From: Hedera helix
Lineage: Eukaryota; Streptophyta; Magnoliopsida; Apiales; Araliaceae
Direction of reading: 5' to 3'
DNA: 64,000 nucleotides
Assembly (NCBI GenBank): GCA_947179155.2
Contig: OX359275.1
Coordinates: 1,921,501-1,985,500, forward strand
Shown piece by piece: positions 45,533-56,376 of this stretch. The notes under the pieces were generated by a model. That model saw only the letters and a list, made by a program, of their open reading frames with translations, was not told where the DNA came from and did no database searches. A program made the position numbers and the translations under genes. The stretch's first letter is position 1; every line of letters starts with the position of its first letter.

Positions 45533-47137
45533 TGTACTTTACTTTCGTATTCTGTATAGAATGACAATTATATAGGGGTATTTAATTCTTACATTTCTTT
45601 TCCTTGATTTCTTAATGTTTTGTATCTCAGTTAGTCCGATTAAATCTCTTCGATTAACTAGTTCACTTTTAGGTTTTCCTTTTCCTTTTTTTTTCTGTTT
45701 CAAGGGATTATAATTTACACCCTGCATGAGCAAAAGGATAACTACTTCATTTGAGGCACTATGCAACCTCTTTAGCCGTATGGTTTGAACTTTGAACTAA
45801 ACACTTTCGTATTCCCAGAATGGTATTTAATATGGTTAACTAGAAAACAAAATGACAGCCATCGAATGGTGACATCATTGGTTTAGCAGTGTTAATTGAT
45901 ATGCTAGATATAGAATCTACCACTTGTGTGAAAACCATTACTATGGTAGCAGTTATAATCCATAGAAATATTATATTTGTTACCACCAAGTATGCTTTTA
46001 GCTGACATCCAAGTTCACACCAAAGACACATTTAAAGATAAAATAATAGTATTTCTCTCTAACACTTTCTTTCTCCTCTTTATAAACTATTTTTAATCTT
46101 GAGTGTGTATTTAGGGGTGAACTTAAATCTACATGTAGATATATTTTTGGACAAGTATACGTACACACAAATTAAATACAATATTTAAAAATAACATCAT
46201 TCTCATTATTAAAAAATATTGTGTGATACGTATCTCAATGTAAAAATATATTTTTTTAATGATGAAGATGATATTGTGTTTAAATGTTATATTTGACCGG
46301 TGTATATTTATATTTTTTCTACATTCTTCTCTTTTTTCTTTTCAAGTGGCATCATAGTCAAACTTAGAAAGAAGTCATGGTGGTTGGAAAGTGTGTTTTG
46401 AGATGCAGTTGGGAACAAAACTCCAAAGAAATGTGGCACGCCTAAGCCTAACGCGTAATCAATATAGTGTCGCCTAATTAACTCTCTTACTCCATTTCTA
46501 GTCCAAGTACAGTATTTGAGACACTTTTTGCTCATTAATGTAGAGGATTAGAGAGGAAAAAAGAAGGTAGATTTTCTATTTTGCTTTTAATCCAGTGTGA
46601 ACATATTAATTTCTTCTACATAGATTATAAATTAATAATGCCTCTTCGTGTTATTTTAATCTCTAATAATTATTCTTTATCTTAATTAAGTCATTGGTTG
46701 AACCCACGACTAGTATCAAGTAGAGAATCTTCATCTTTATGCCTCTTTAACGGCCTCATTTGCTCAAACGGTCACCCTCTCCCAAAATTTTAAATTTTGG
46801 TTTGATGAATTGGCATCCCAATTCAATATAATTTGTGTGTTGTTGCTATTCCACACTTTTATTATTCTATATTTGTTCCCTTAATCAGCAACTCTAAGTG
46901 ATAGAATTAGGCATTCAGTCCAGATCAGTAATCGTAAGCATTAATTAAAGTCCACTATAACCACCACCGTGACGGCTTGTTATCGTGCATTACGGCCATC
47001 TTTAGGCTTTTTAAAATGTTAATTAGTCATTTGCAGCAAGTTTATGGAAATGTAGTTGTTGCTTCTGCTCTTCAACTTGTCTTTGTTTCTTCCACTGCCT
47101 CTTCCTTCCTTCCTTACTTATTCTTCAAGCCCATATC
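45533..47137. other. Intergenic region between DUF493 and the MoCo-sulfurase-like gene
   Basis: The first 200 bases are the likely DUF493 3' UTR. No further gene is seen. The last 100 bases before 47138 (TTGCTTCTGCTCTTCAACTTG and similar, pyrimidine-rich) look like a 5' UTR. Confidence 0.6.
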
Positions 47138-48531
47138 ATGGGAAGAAACGTTGAAGAACAGGTAATTCTGCATGGAGAATCCCAGGTAAATTCCCTCTCC
47201 ACATACACAAAGTTTAGTCCTTGCTCCTTAAACCAAGTTCAATTTTCTTGATTTACTTGTATAGGATGTGATAGAAGCTGCTGAAGTTGGAGAACAATTG
47301 TTATCCTCTCTTCCAAAATCACAAAATCAAAATAGCAGACCAAGCAGCATGGTTATTAAGGCAAGTTCACTACTATAGCTATAGCTATGTTTGGCAACTC
47401 AACTCGAAGCATTAAAATTAAAATTGAGTCAGAATTTGGCGATCAAATCCAGTTCCAAGAGTTGCGGTTCAGTTGCCAAACGTGTTCTATTTCTTTGATC
47501 AATTATTTCGACCGATTTTTTGTATATCCACCTGGTAGTTTTCTAATTAATTCTGTATATTTGTTTGTTGAACTTTGAGTGGTAAACAGAAAGCACACAC
47601 TGTATTTCCTGCTCACTTGGTAGCCGAAGCCATATCAACGCTCCACGGCCTTGACTTGCGATGGTCTGGCCCCATCACACCGAATGAAATGCAATATGTA
47701 CAGCAGTATGTATTTGCAAAGTATCCAGAGTACTGCAATGGCCTTGTGGAAGAAAGAGACGACAATATTGATCTTTTTAGTCTTTGTATCAACGATGAAT
47801 CCTCGGATTCCATGCCTGATGAAAAGCGAAATACCCCAAGAAGTAGTGGGATCAAGGAGTCATCTTCACCTTCTTTCGCCAGCAATTCTACTGATCTGGA
47901 TAGAACTCAGTTGGAGCCTTCAAAATTGCTCGAGATCCTAACGAAAAAGGCTTCATTTCAAGGGAATTTCATTTCCATTCCAGAAATACAAGTGCGTAAT
48001 AAGGCCCTGCAGAATTGTGGGTTGACTGAAGATGATTATTTAGTCCTTTTCGCGCCCACTTTCAAGGAAGCTATGATGATGGTAGGGGAATCATACCCCT
48101 TCTACAGGGGAAACTATTATATGACCATTATTGGCGAGGCAAATGATTCCATAAGGGAATTCGTGGCGTATAAAGATTCAAAGGTTATTGCCGCACCAGA
48201 AACATGGTTGGACTTGAGGATTAAAGGATCGCAACTTAGTCAATACTTTAGAAGGAAGTGCAAAAATTGTCCCAAGGGCCTTTTTGCATACCCTGCTGAT
48301 GTGAATGGCACGCGATACTCTATGCATTGGATCTCGGAGGCGCATAGGAATTCTTGGCATGTTCTTTTAGATGCCACCGGATTGGATGTGGGGAAGGACC
48401 GGTTGAATCTGGCCCTCCATCGCCCCGACTTTGTCATGTGTACAGTTGATAATACGCATGCTCAGCCTTCTAAGATTACCTGTCTTTTGGTGAGGAGGAA
48501 ATCATTTGATACCACCGCATTTTCAGCCTGA
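47138..48531 (+). CDS. Molybdenum-cofactor-sulfurase-like (PLP transferase fold) protein, short form
   Basis: Three exons, 47138-47185, 47265-47360 and 47590-48531, encode 361 residues. The last exon carries the recognisable part: KAHTVFPAHLVAEAISTLHG, an acidic/Ser-rich linker, then SYPFYRGNYYMTIIGEAND, APETWLDLRIKGSQLSQYF, GTRYSMHWISEAHRNSWHVL, LHRPDFVMCTVDNTHAQPSK and the end LVRRKSFDT. This is the plant family annotated as PLP-dependent transferase or MoCo-sulfurase-like (Arabidopsis At4g22980/At5g51920 type). From memory those proteins are usually longer (about 550-650 residues), so this one may be a short form or the upstream exons may be incomplete. I cannot point to a PLP-binding lysine, and activity is unproven. 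The second intron has a GC donor (AAG|GCAAGT) and a normal AG acceptor. The first exon assignment is less sure than the last. Confidence 0.72.
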
Positions 48532-48793
48532 TTGTTGTACTCCAATTTTTGAGTTTACAGAAGTTGGGAATTCATTTCGTCTCGATAGGTTAAAAATAAT
48601 GAATCTGCTTTTGTTTGAAGAAAGCACTTTTTTCTTACTTCAGAATTCAACCAGTTTCATTGTTATGAATAATTACCATGCTTTAGTAAGTTGTCATGAA
48701 TTATTAGGCTTTTAGTATGTGCTTGCAATGGGAAAAAAAACTATAGTTTTCTCATGACCATGACTGGGACTAACAGGCTGCTCATATTAGCTC

Positions 48794-49780
48794 AGGGAGC
48801 TGATATTTCCGCAGGTAATTTTGTTATTTCCGTAGGTGGGGTTTACTTTTTAACCAAATCAATAAATACATTAACTTTAACTTAAATAGAGAATAGGTAA
48901 TTTCATACTTACTCCTAAGTCTTTCTCGTCTTCTCTCATTCTCTCATGCATAATATGCTTTATTGCCAAGCATATTTCTTTCTACACGTAGTGTCATTGT
49001 GGTGAATGATACATTGGAGTATTACTTCTTTATTTATTTTTTTATAAAATTTATTCTCTTTGTTCCATGGTATATAATTAATATTAACTTTTTGTAAGTT
49101 AGTTTAAAATATTTTTAAATTCAAGATTAAAATAATTTATTTGAGTTTTGAATAAATATTATAATTAACAATATTTTTATATACTTTTAAATATTTACAA
49201 TAATAATAATAATAATTATTATAATTAAATTAATAAATCTAATATTCATAATTGTACATTTCGAATAAAGAATGGGAAACACGTGAGTGTTCTTAAAGTG
49301 TGCAAAACTAAATAGGGTAGGGAATCTATTACCAATACTAAAATGTACAATTATAAACATTAAATTTATTAATTTAATTATAATAATTATTATTATAAAT
49401 ATTTAAAATAATTACTAATTATAAAATTTATTCAAAACTCAAATAAATTATGTTAATCTTGAATTTAAAAATATTTTAAATTAATTTACAAAAAAATAAT
49501 ATTAATGTTATACCATAGAACAAAGAGAATAAATTTTATAAAAAAAATGAAGAAGTAATACTCCAATATACTATCATTCACCACAATGACACCAGGCGTA
49601 GTGTAGAAAGAAATCTGTTTGCCAACAAAGCCTACCATGGGAGAATGAAAAAAGACAAAGAGAAAGGTAAGTATGGGATTACCTATTTTTCATCTAAGTT
49701 AAAGACTTAAAGTTAATGCATTCATTGATTTAGTTAAAAGTTAGGTCCCACCTGTAAAAATAACAAAATTGTCTGCGGAC
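48794..49780. mobile_element. Long foldback element (about 1 kb)
   Basis: Nearly the whole segment is one inverted repeat. The left half (about 48809-49265) reads CCGCAGGTAATTTTGTTATTTCCGTAGGTGGG ... and the right half (about 49330-49780) is its imperfect complement, with arms of about 450 bases and a loop of about 65 bases. Shared landmarks are TTCTTTCTACAC/GTGTAGAAAGAA, GTGTCATTGTGGTGAATGAT/ATCATTCACCACAATGACAC and ATTCTCTTTGTTCCATGG/CCATAGAACAAAGAGAAT. The 10-mer ATATTAGCTC occurs on both sides (48784-48793 and 49781-49790), as a MULE-type duplication of 9-10 bp would. No coding capacity. Confidence 0.85.
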
Positions 49781-49900
49781 ATATTAGCTCCCATTATATA
49801 TTCTCCAAGCAGTTCATCAGGAAACTGATCGGGCTTTCTAAGCATTCTTTCTTTAGGGTACGAATTAGTATCAAATTTTTGTAAACCTGAATTATCGATC

Positions 49901-50150
49901 ACTCTTTCTGTTTCAAATTATAATATTATAATTGATTTTTAAAAAATTAATTTGAGATTTTTTCAAATTAAAAATTGAGATAATTCATTAAAAATTATAA
50001 AACAATAAATTTTACGCTACTTAGATAATTTATAATATTAATAATTATATCAATTAAAATTAATAATTTTATGTCAATTTTTAATTTGAAAATATTTTGA
50101 GTTAACTTATAAAAGTTCAATAATAATCATATATATTTTGGAGCGAAGGT
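49901..50150. mobile_element. Stowaway-like MITE (about 250 bp)
   Basis: Ends ACTCTTTCTGTTTCAAATTATA and (complement) ACCTTCGCTCCAAAATATATATG resemble the CTCCCTCCGT(T/C)CCAAAATA ends of Stowaway elements. The AT-rich body with TTAATTTGAAAATATTTTGAGTTAACTT is shared with loci near 15870-16010, 49100-49420 and 56120-56180. Confidence 0.65.
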
Positions 50151-50375
50151 ATTTTTTTCCCGTCCATTGTAAAACCTTGTTATTGTCACGTATCATTGGC
50201 CTGAAGAGTGTGAAGAGAAAAATGAGTTCGGATTTAGAAAAAAAAAAAAGGGTCCTTTACATAAGTATACAACTTTTAGAAAATAATTAAAAAAAAAGTA
50301 CACTAACAAAAATAATTACAAAAAGAATGCAAAGGAGAGAGAAAGAAAAAACAGAGGAGAGGGAAAAGAGAACAC

Positions 50376-50760
50376 CTGTCCCCTACTTCCTCCCTCCCCC
50401 CCGCCTCCTCCCGCCTCCCGCCTCCCCCCTCCGCCTCCCGCCTCCGCCTGCTTCCCTCCTCCCCCCGTTCCCGCTCCCGCCTCTCGCCTCTGCCTGCCCC
50501 CTCCCCTCTTCCGTCCCCCTGCCTCCTCCCCCTGCCTCCTCCTTCCCTCCTCCCCGCCTGCCTCCGTACCCCCTCCCCCTCCTTCCCCCTCCCCCCTCCC
50601 CGCCTGCCTCTTCCGTCCTCCGTCCCCCCTCCCCCCCTCCCCGCCTCCCTCCTCCCTCCTTCCTCCTCCCTCCTCCGTCCTATCTCCCCCGTCCCCGCCT
50701 CCCTCCCCCCGTTTCCTCCCTCCTCCGTACCCTCTCCCCGCCTGCCTCACCCCGCCTCGT
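50376..50760 (+). repeat. Polypyrimidine arm (C-rich)
   Basis: About 385 bases made almost only of C and T, with sporadic G in CCG, in CCTCC(C)-type units. The complement is G-rich and has high G-quadruplex potential. Confidence 0.9.
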
Positions 50761-50763
50761 CCA

Positions 50764-51120
50764 TACAAAGGTAACTAACCCTGTAATACAAAGGTAACCA
50801 AACCTTAATACAGAAGGTAACAAACCTTTAATACAAATGTAACCAAACTTTAATACAAGGTAACCAATCCTTAGTACATAGGTAACCAATCTTTAATACA
50901 CAGGTAACCAAACCCCTAATACAAAAGGTATCCAACCTTAAAACAAAGGAAATCAACCTTTAATACAAAGGTAACCAAACCTTAATACAATGGTAATCAA
51001 TCTTTAATACAAAGGTAACCAAATTTTAATATAAAGGTAATCAACCCTTAATACAAAAAGGTAACCAAACCTTAATACAGATGTAACCAACTTTTAATAC
51101 AACAGTAACCAAAAAGTAGG
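50764..51120 (+). repeat. 22-bp minisatellite, about 16 units
   Basis: Diverged tandem copies of AAAGGTAACCAAACCTTAATAC, each 20-24 bases long. It sits exactly between the C-rich and G-rich arms. Confidence 0.93.
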
Positions 51121-51475
51121 CGAAGGAGGCGGGGGCAGGGGGTGGCCACCACGATCAGATCTGGAGCCACCACGAGGGGAGGAGGAGGGGCGGAGTCAGG
51201 GGGATGAGGGGCGGGAATGCGGGGGTGGGGAGAGGAAGGGGAAGAGGGACAGGGACGGGGACGGGGGCGGGGGGGTGTTGGAGGGGCAGGGGCTGGGGTG
51301 GGGGTGGGGGTCGGGGGGAGGAGGGGTGAGGGCGGGAGGAGGCAGGGGGAGAAGGGAGAAGGCAGGGGGAGGAGGTGCGCGCGTGAGGAGATGAAGGGTG
51401 GGGACGGGGGAGGCGGGCGGAGGGGATGGGGTGGGGGTTGGGCGGAGGAGGGGCGGGCGCAGGGAGGAGGAGTGA
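51121..51475 (+). repeat. Polypurine arm (G-rich)
   Basis: About 355 bases dominated by GGGG, GGGAGG and GGGGACGGGG runs; roughly the inverted counterpart of the C-rich arm. High G-quadruplex potential on the plus strand. Confidence 0.9.
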
Positions 51476-52099
51476 TGCCACTAACAATGGAGAAGAAAGA
51501 AGATGGAAGAGATAAAATGGAGGAGAGAGAAAGGAATAAAAATTATCTAATTTGGATTTTGAAATTTGAAACCAACTACCCATTAAATTACCTAACTAAA
51601 TTAAAGGAATAAAAATGCACTAATTTATAAATTAAATATTGAAGATGCACTAATTTTGTAAATATTTTATGTATGTACTTTTATTGTAATATTTTAAAAA
51701 AATGTATTGGTAAATGTAAATCTCCAAAAAAAAAAAAAAAAGGGAAAAAAAAAGAAAGAAAAATGAGTTCGGGCTTAGAAAAGCCTATCCTACTTTGGAT
51801 TGAGCTTGAACAACTGTAAGCCCAGCTCACCCAGACTGAATAACTGGCCTAAGTATGGCAATGAATAACTGGCCTAAGTATGGCAATGAATTAGACATTG
51901 TAATATGGTGTCAGAAATTCGAATAGCAGGAATTGGTATTTTGCAAGTACTGTAATGTCTATATGACAAAAAAGTAGTAGTAGTATTCTTTTATAAAGCA
52001 TAACAAGAGAAGCGTCGGCCATAGTTAGAAAAAATATAAACAGATCTCAAAAGTCAAAAACGTCGGTGACAATTAAAAGAAAAAAGAAAGAAAGAAATA

Positions 52100-52147
<48 letters not shown>

Positions 52148-52149
<2 letters not shown>

Positions 52150-52370
52150 GACATATCTAAAACATACTTTTTTTAAATAATATATCTTTATTAAAACGAC
52201 GTCATTTTGAAGATTTAAAAAAAAAAATAATATTAAAAGAATATGTGACATTCTGCCAGCTCACTTATTTTCTTTTTATTTACGGAAATGCCATCAATTT
52301 TTTTTTTAAAATAACGTCATTTGATAAAAGTAAAAAAGTATATTATTTAATAGGTATATTTTTGAACTGT

Positions 52371-52373
<3 letters not shown>
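52148..52373. mobile_element. MITE inserted in a TA array (226 bp)
   Basis: Imperfect inverted ends AGGACATATCTAAAACATAC and (complement of the right end) AGGACAGTTCAAAAATATAC, with further pairing of AATAATATA blocks and ACGACGTCATTTT/AAAATAACGTCA. TA microsatellite lies directly on both sides, as if a TA target was chosen inside the array. Confidence 0.65.
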
Positions 52374-52401
<28 letters not shown>

Positions 52402-52978
52402 ATCTAAAAAGTGACAATTGCACTCTTTCAAAAATAAGTAAATATGACATATTAGAATCCCTTTCGGGAAAAAAATTGCTTTATAAACTAGTCTTCTATT
52501 TGTTAAATGTTGTATGATATGACATTATATTTTTAAAATTTCGGTCATAATTTCATTTGACAAATTGCAACAAAATTACCTGAGAAAGGCGATATGACTT
52601 TTTGGACACACGGACCACCTTTGTTGTAAGGAGAAAAAGTCTGGAAAAGAAGAAAAAAAAGCCCAAGGTCACTTACTTTAAGAGTTGGATCAAACACCAT
52701 ACCAGTCACATCGCATGGAGATGCCTACTACCTAATAAGAAAACCATAAAGTCAAAGGCAAGTCAATAGTCCACAATTCCTGCCACTGAAGAGAGGAACA
52801 AAGGAAATACCCCAGTTAGGTAGATCAGATTTTATACGCGTAAGAGGGACGGGCGGTGGTTTTTTCTCCGCTCCATCCCTACTGACTATATCTTGTAAAT
52901 TGTAATATATAAAGACTAGAAATAACTCGTCCTGAAAGTATAGTGTGATTAATATAATAATTAGTATAGTGTAATTGT

Positions 52979-53080
52979 TGTTGTTATTATTATTATTATT
53001 ATAATAATAATAATAATAATAATAATTTTTATTATTATTAGTAGTAGTAGTAATAGTAGTAACATTATTATTATTATTAC

Positions 53081-53147
<67 letters not shown>

Positions 53148-53186
53148 GTTATTCTTATTACTATTATTATTATTATTATTATTATA
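52979..53186. repeat. (ATT)n trinucleotide array with inversions
   Basis: About 208 bases of ATT, AAT, TAG/TAA and ATT again. The central change of strand sense (ATT to AAT and back) makes short foldbacks. Confidence 0.95.
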
Positions 53187-53832
53187 GTGTAGTGGTAAAT
53201 TTGATTTGGGCGGAAAATATGAGTGGATAGATTTTTGAAAAAAAGATGTTAAAATGAGAGAAAAGATTAGTGACCGTTGGATGTTGAAACCCTAAATAAT
53301 TTTAGACTGTTAAATGTTGAAACCTAAATTAATTTGAGATCGTTGGAGGTTAAAACCTTGAGATTTGAAAGGCCGTTAGATATTAAAACTTTGAGATTTG
53401 AGTCATTCTATTTTATATTATAGATGGCTAAAATATAAAATTTTTGTACGATGTTTACAAATTTGTTCAACTCCAAAACAAAAACATCATAAACACATCT
53501 ACCAATTTGTGCATTTTTGTATTTTTTTCAATAGTTTAAACAGAATTTAAATATACGCACACATTATTACTTATCTTATTTTATTTAAAACATATAAAAA
53601 TTACTTGGCCTTTAATTTTAAGAATAAGTATAAACACATTAAAAAATAAAATATAATATTAAAATTTATATCATATTTTATTTTTTAATAATATAAATAA
53701 ATATAATATTTAGTTATAATATACGTAGATTTGTCCTAATTTTTATCGACAAAGCCAATCTCATTCAATCTTTTTGAACCATATGTATATAGAAAACTCA
53801 CAAAAAAGAAAAATTAACATCACAAGCTCATT

Positions 53833-54696
53833 CTAGCAAAACGCAGAAACCGACGTGGCATTAACCGCCGACGGAATCGCGAAGTGCCAAAGTCTTCCTT
53901 CAGACTTGACCAAATACTTTCGACACAGAAACTCCTCCGCATAAGCTTTCTCCACCCTCCGATCAACATCGTGCAGAAACACATGCGTCACACCTGATCC
54001 CTTCCTGTTCCTCGCCATAACCGCCGCCGAGTATATTGCTGCCATCCGTCCCGGCGCTTCATCAAAATATCCTCGCGGCGCATCGATCATGATCAGGTCC
54101 CACTCCTTATCGTACACCTCCGCCGGCAGCGCATTAAGCGCTAACTTGCACCTCTCGTTCCCACGCAAAAACAACTCCTTCGACGGCATGCAGTCCGGTT
54201 CCGAACGGAACGATTCCATGAGCCTGTCGGCGTCGGAGAGTTTTGTCCGGTACTGCACATTACGCGCGTGGAGAAAAGGCGCGTTACCAAGGACTGTCTG
54301 GACCCACTTTGGATCCTCCTCAAGGAATAGCGTGGTGCCACCTGGATTCAACGAGTGCCACATCCGCGAATCGTGCCCGAGCCCGAACACGAGGAAGTTG
54401 CATGGTGAACGAGACTGAAGAACGTCGAAGGAGACTCTGATCTCGCCGTTTGATTGTTGTGGGACAACCCGTGACGTGGCGTAATGGAGGATTGTCTCGA
54501 GCTGAGTCTTCCCTGAGTCGTAGCTGATAGCTCCGGCTCCGTAGCCGGCGAATGTACACAAGATTGGGCTGTTAATGGATAACATGAAGGTAGAAAGGAG
54601 CAGCGCGCCGGTGATCAGAACGGCTACAGCCAGAATCAGGAACTTGTGCTTCTCCTGAAAAAATTGCCGATTAGTAGTATTAACATTGTTCTTCAT
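53833..54696 (-). CDS. AGM1: DUF579 polysaccharide O-methyltransferase, arabinogalactan (AGM1) type
   Basis: A single-exon gene of 287 codons, the typical length for this family. DUF579 enzymes are Golgi type II membrane proteins that transfer methyl from S-adenosylmethionine to glucuronic acid on cell wall glycans: GXM acts on xylan, while AGM1 (At1g27930) acts on arabinogalactan proteins. Features: a short N-terminal cytosolic tail, one membrane anchor at residues 19-39, SPCNFLVFGLGHDSRMW (97-113) as the cofactor loop, TTLFLEEDPKWVQTV (121-135), WDLIMIDAPRGYFDEAPGRM around residue 200, and GVTHVFLHDVDRRVEKAYAEEF before EGRLWHFAIPS. The block EEDPKWVQTVL and the HDVDRRVEKAYAEEFLC tail fit AGM better than GXM or IRX15, from family knowledge. 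The ATG at 54696 is used because it precedes the anchor and no upstream Met is in frame. The gene is GC-richer than its surroundings and appears intact. Confidence 0.9.
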   Translation of the reverse strand: MKNNVNTTNRQFFQEKHKFLILAVAVLITGALLLSTFMLSINSPILCTFAGYGAGAISYDSGKTQLETILHYATSRVVPQQSNGEIRVSFDVLQSRSPCNFLVFGLGHDSRMWHSLNPGGTTLFLEEDPKWVQTVLGNAPFLHARNVQYRTKLSDADRLMESFRSEPDCMPSKELFLRGNERCKLALNALPAEVYDKEWDLIMIDAPRGYFDEAPGRMAAIYSAAVMARNRKGSGVTHVFLHDVDRRVEKAYAEEFLCRKYLVKSEGRLWHFAIPSAVNATSVSAFC

Positions 54697-54877
54697 GTTT
54701 TTTCCGACGGTTTAATTAATTGCCGATGGCCTGGAGAAAAAACACAAAGAGTAGTGCTAATAAGAGTTTGTATTTCAATTTATATCATAAAATTATGTAC
54801 TTTAGACAATTTTTTTTCTCTTCATGGAACTCTTATTTTGACAAACATTCCCAAAAACTGTTATTATTCTGTTTCAA

Positions 54878-54896
54878 CCCCCCCCCCCCCCCCCCC
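54878..54896. repeat. Poly-C tract (19) upstream of the AGM1-like gene
   Basis: Nineteen C followed by TCC and nine A, about 180 bases upstream of the minus-strand start codon. Confidence 0.9.
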
Positions 54897-54932
54897 TCCA
54901 AAAAAAAAATAAATTAAACATGACTGCGTGGT

Positions 54933-55585
54933 TAAGGCTACAAATCGAACCAAACAGTTCGGGCTCGATTCGGACTCGACTCAAAAAAATGTGAACGAGA
55001 CTCGAATTCGTTAATAATATGATTCAAATCTGAGCACAAAAAATAGTTCGGATAAAAATACGAGTAGAATCTGAATAAGGTTATACTCGACTCGTTTAGA
55101 ATTCAAACTATTCGAATTTTTAATTATGATCCGATACATAATCGATTGATACATATTCGAATCTATACTCGATACATTCTCTTATAATATATATACAATT
55201 AAACAAATTTTGAATAATTAATTATTATTTTATTTTATTTTTGTAATTTTAATTTTAATTTTATATATTTAAAGTGTAATTATAATTATATTTTTTTATT
55301 TTTAAGTAAAATAATAAGTTCAATTAATAATTATATGTATTATAAAACTAATTATTATGTGAAGACTCGAATTCGAGTTTGAATTTGACGTTCGCGAGTA
55401 GTTTGAATATAATTCGATCCGAGTCGAATCGAATTCGAGTAACGAAAATTCGAGTCGAGTCGAATCTGAGTAAAGTTTTTTTTTATATAGTTCGAATCCG
55501 AGTCGAATTCGAGTACGAATTTAACCTTACGAGTCGAATCCGAACAGTTTAAAATCCGGATCGATTCGGCTCGTTTGCAGCCTTA
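54933..55585. mobile_element. hAT-like non-autonomous element (653 bp)
   Basis: Terminal inverted repeats TAAGGCTACAAATCGA and (complement) TAAGGCTGCAAACGAGCC are flanked by a perfect 8-bp duplication TGCGTGGT (54925-54932 and 55586-55593). Subterminal regions are dense in TCGAATTCGAGT/ACTCGAATTCGA-like motifs, with an AT-rich middle. There is no transposase. The perfect duplication suggests it is the youngest of the three hAT-like elements. Confidence 0.93.
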
Positions 55586-55593
55586 TGCGTGGT

Positions 55594-56376
55594 TGAGTAA
55601 ATAAAGAGATTAATATTACTCTATACTAATATTAATACCATATAGTTAATGGTCTCTTTTAGTTCACCACCTACCTACAGCAATTTATGTTTATCGTTCA
55701 TCAAGTCTTACCTTGTTTCCACATGACCAATTAACAGAAACTGATACCACCAAAACAATGCAGTGTGGTGGTTGATAATATTATTGTCTGACATAATAAA
55801 TATATACATTGTAATTACTATGCTTTTAACTTATAGTGTTTATGACTGCATTCAATAAAATTAAATAATTAATATTAAATTTAACTTTGAAAATATCTTG
55901 AAGATCGACTTCAAAATGGTCAAGATTTCTCTAAATATATGACAAAATTATTAAAATTTTAAAGTTAATATCAATCATTTTTTAAATTAAAAATTAATAA
56001 ATTAAAAATTAACATATATTTATTTAATTTTAGTTCATGCAACAATAAATTTGGTAAATTATGTGAAATGTATTATTATGAGAATCATTATTTTGTAATT
56101 GTTAATAAATTACACTAATTTTGAGTTTAAAATTATTTAAATTAATTTTTAAAAATCTATAATAATTTTATAATTTGAAATGGAGATTTTCCCACAAATT
56201 GTCCATGTGTCATGTGTTGGTGCATGACGTAGTTATTACTCATGTACACAGTATTTCTTAAAAATATAAAAACATATCAACTATATAATTTAAAGTACAA
56301 ACTTTATTTGGTTTTATAAATTTTTTGTTCAATTTTTCCTATTTATATTAGCATAAGTACTATCCAAATTTGTATT
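55594..56376. other. AT-rich intergenic region
   Basis: No gene seen. The part 56000-56180 has TTTAAAATTATTTAAATTAATTTT-like sequence similar to the MITE family noted near 49980-50110. Confidence 0.6.

Larger units (their letters stand above)
50242..51756. mobile_element. Foldback element with C-rich arm, minisatellite core and G-rich arm
   Basis: The 25-base direct repeat GAAAAATGAGTTCGG(AT/GC)TTAGAAAA flanks this segment (50217-50241 and 51758-51782). Inside it the outer 85 bases are inverted: GGTCCTTTACATAAGTATAC... on the left, and ...TTGGTAAATGTAAATCTCC on the right, with GTACACTAACAAAAATAATTAC matched by the complement of GTAAATATTTTATGTATGTAC. Next comes a C/T-rich left arm (50376-50760), then a minisatellite (50764-51120), then a G-rich right arm (51121-51475). 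The termini look like a DNA transposon of MULE or foldback type. The A-rich right end before the direct repeat leaves a retroposed origin possible. Open frames in the arms (Pro/Ser or Gly/Arg-rich) are compositional. Confidence 0.75.
51783..53832. other. Intergenic region with simple repeats and a MITE
   Basis: No gene seen. A 25-bp tandem duplication (AATAACTGGCCTAAGTATGG...) lies at 51839-51888, TA arrays at 52104-52146 and 52374-52400 flank the MITE at 52148-52373, and a large ATT/TAG trinucleotide array lies at 52979-53186. Confidence 0.7.

Noticed and set aside
50316..50797. Long open frames on both strands (Pro/Ser-rich plus, Gly/Arg-rich minus) in the C-rich arm
   Set aside because: They are long only because the sequence lacks A/T-rich stop codons; both strands are open at once and the proteins are low-complexity.
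51155..51612. Open frames in the G-rich arm
   Set aside because: Same compositional effect as in the C-rich arm; no domain.
54089..54440. Plus-strand frames across the AGM1-like gene
   Set aside because: Antisense shadows of a GC-rich exon.
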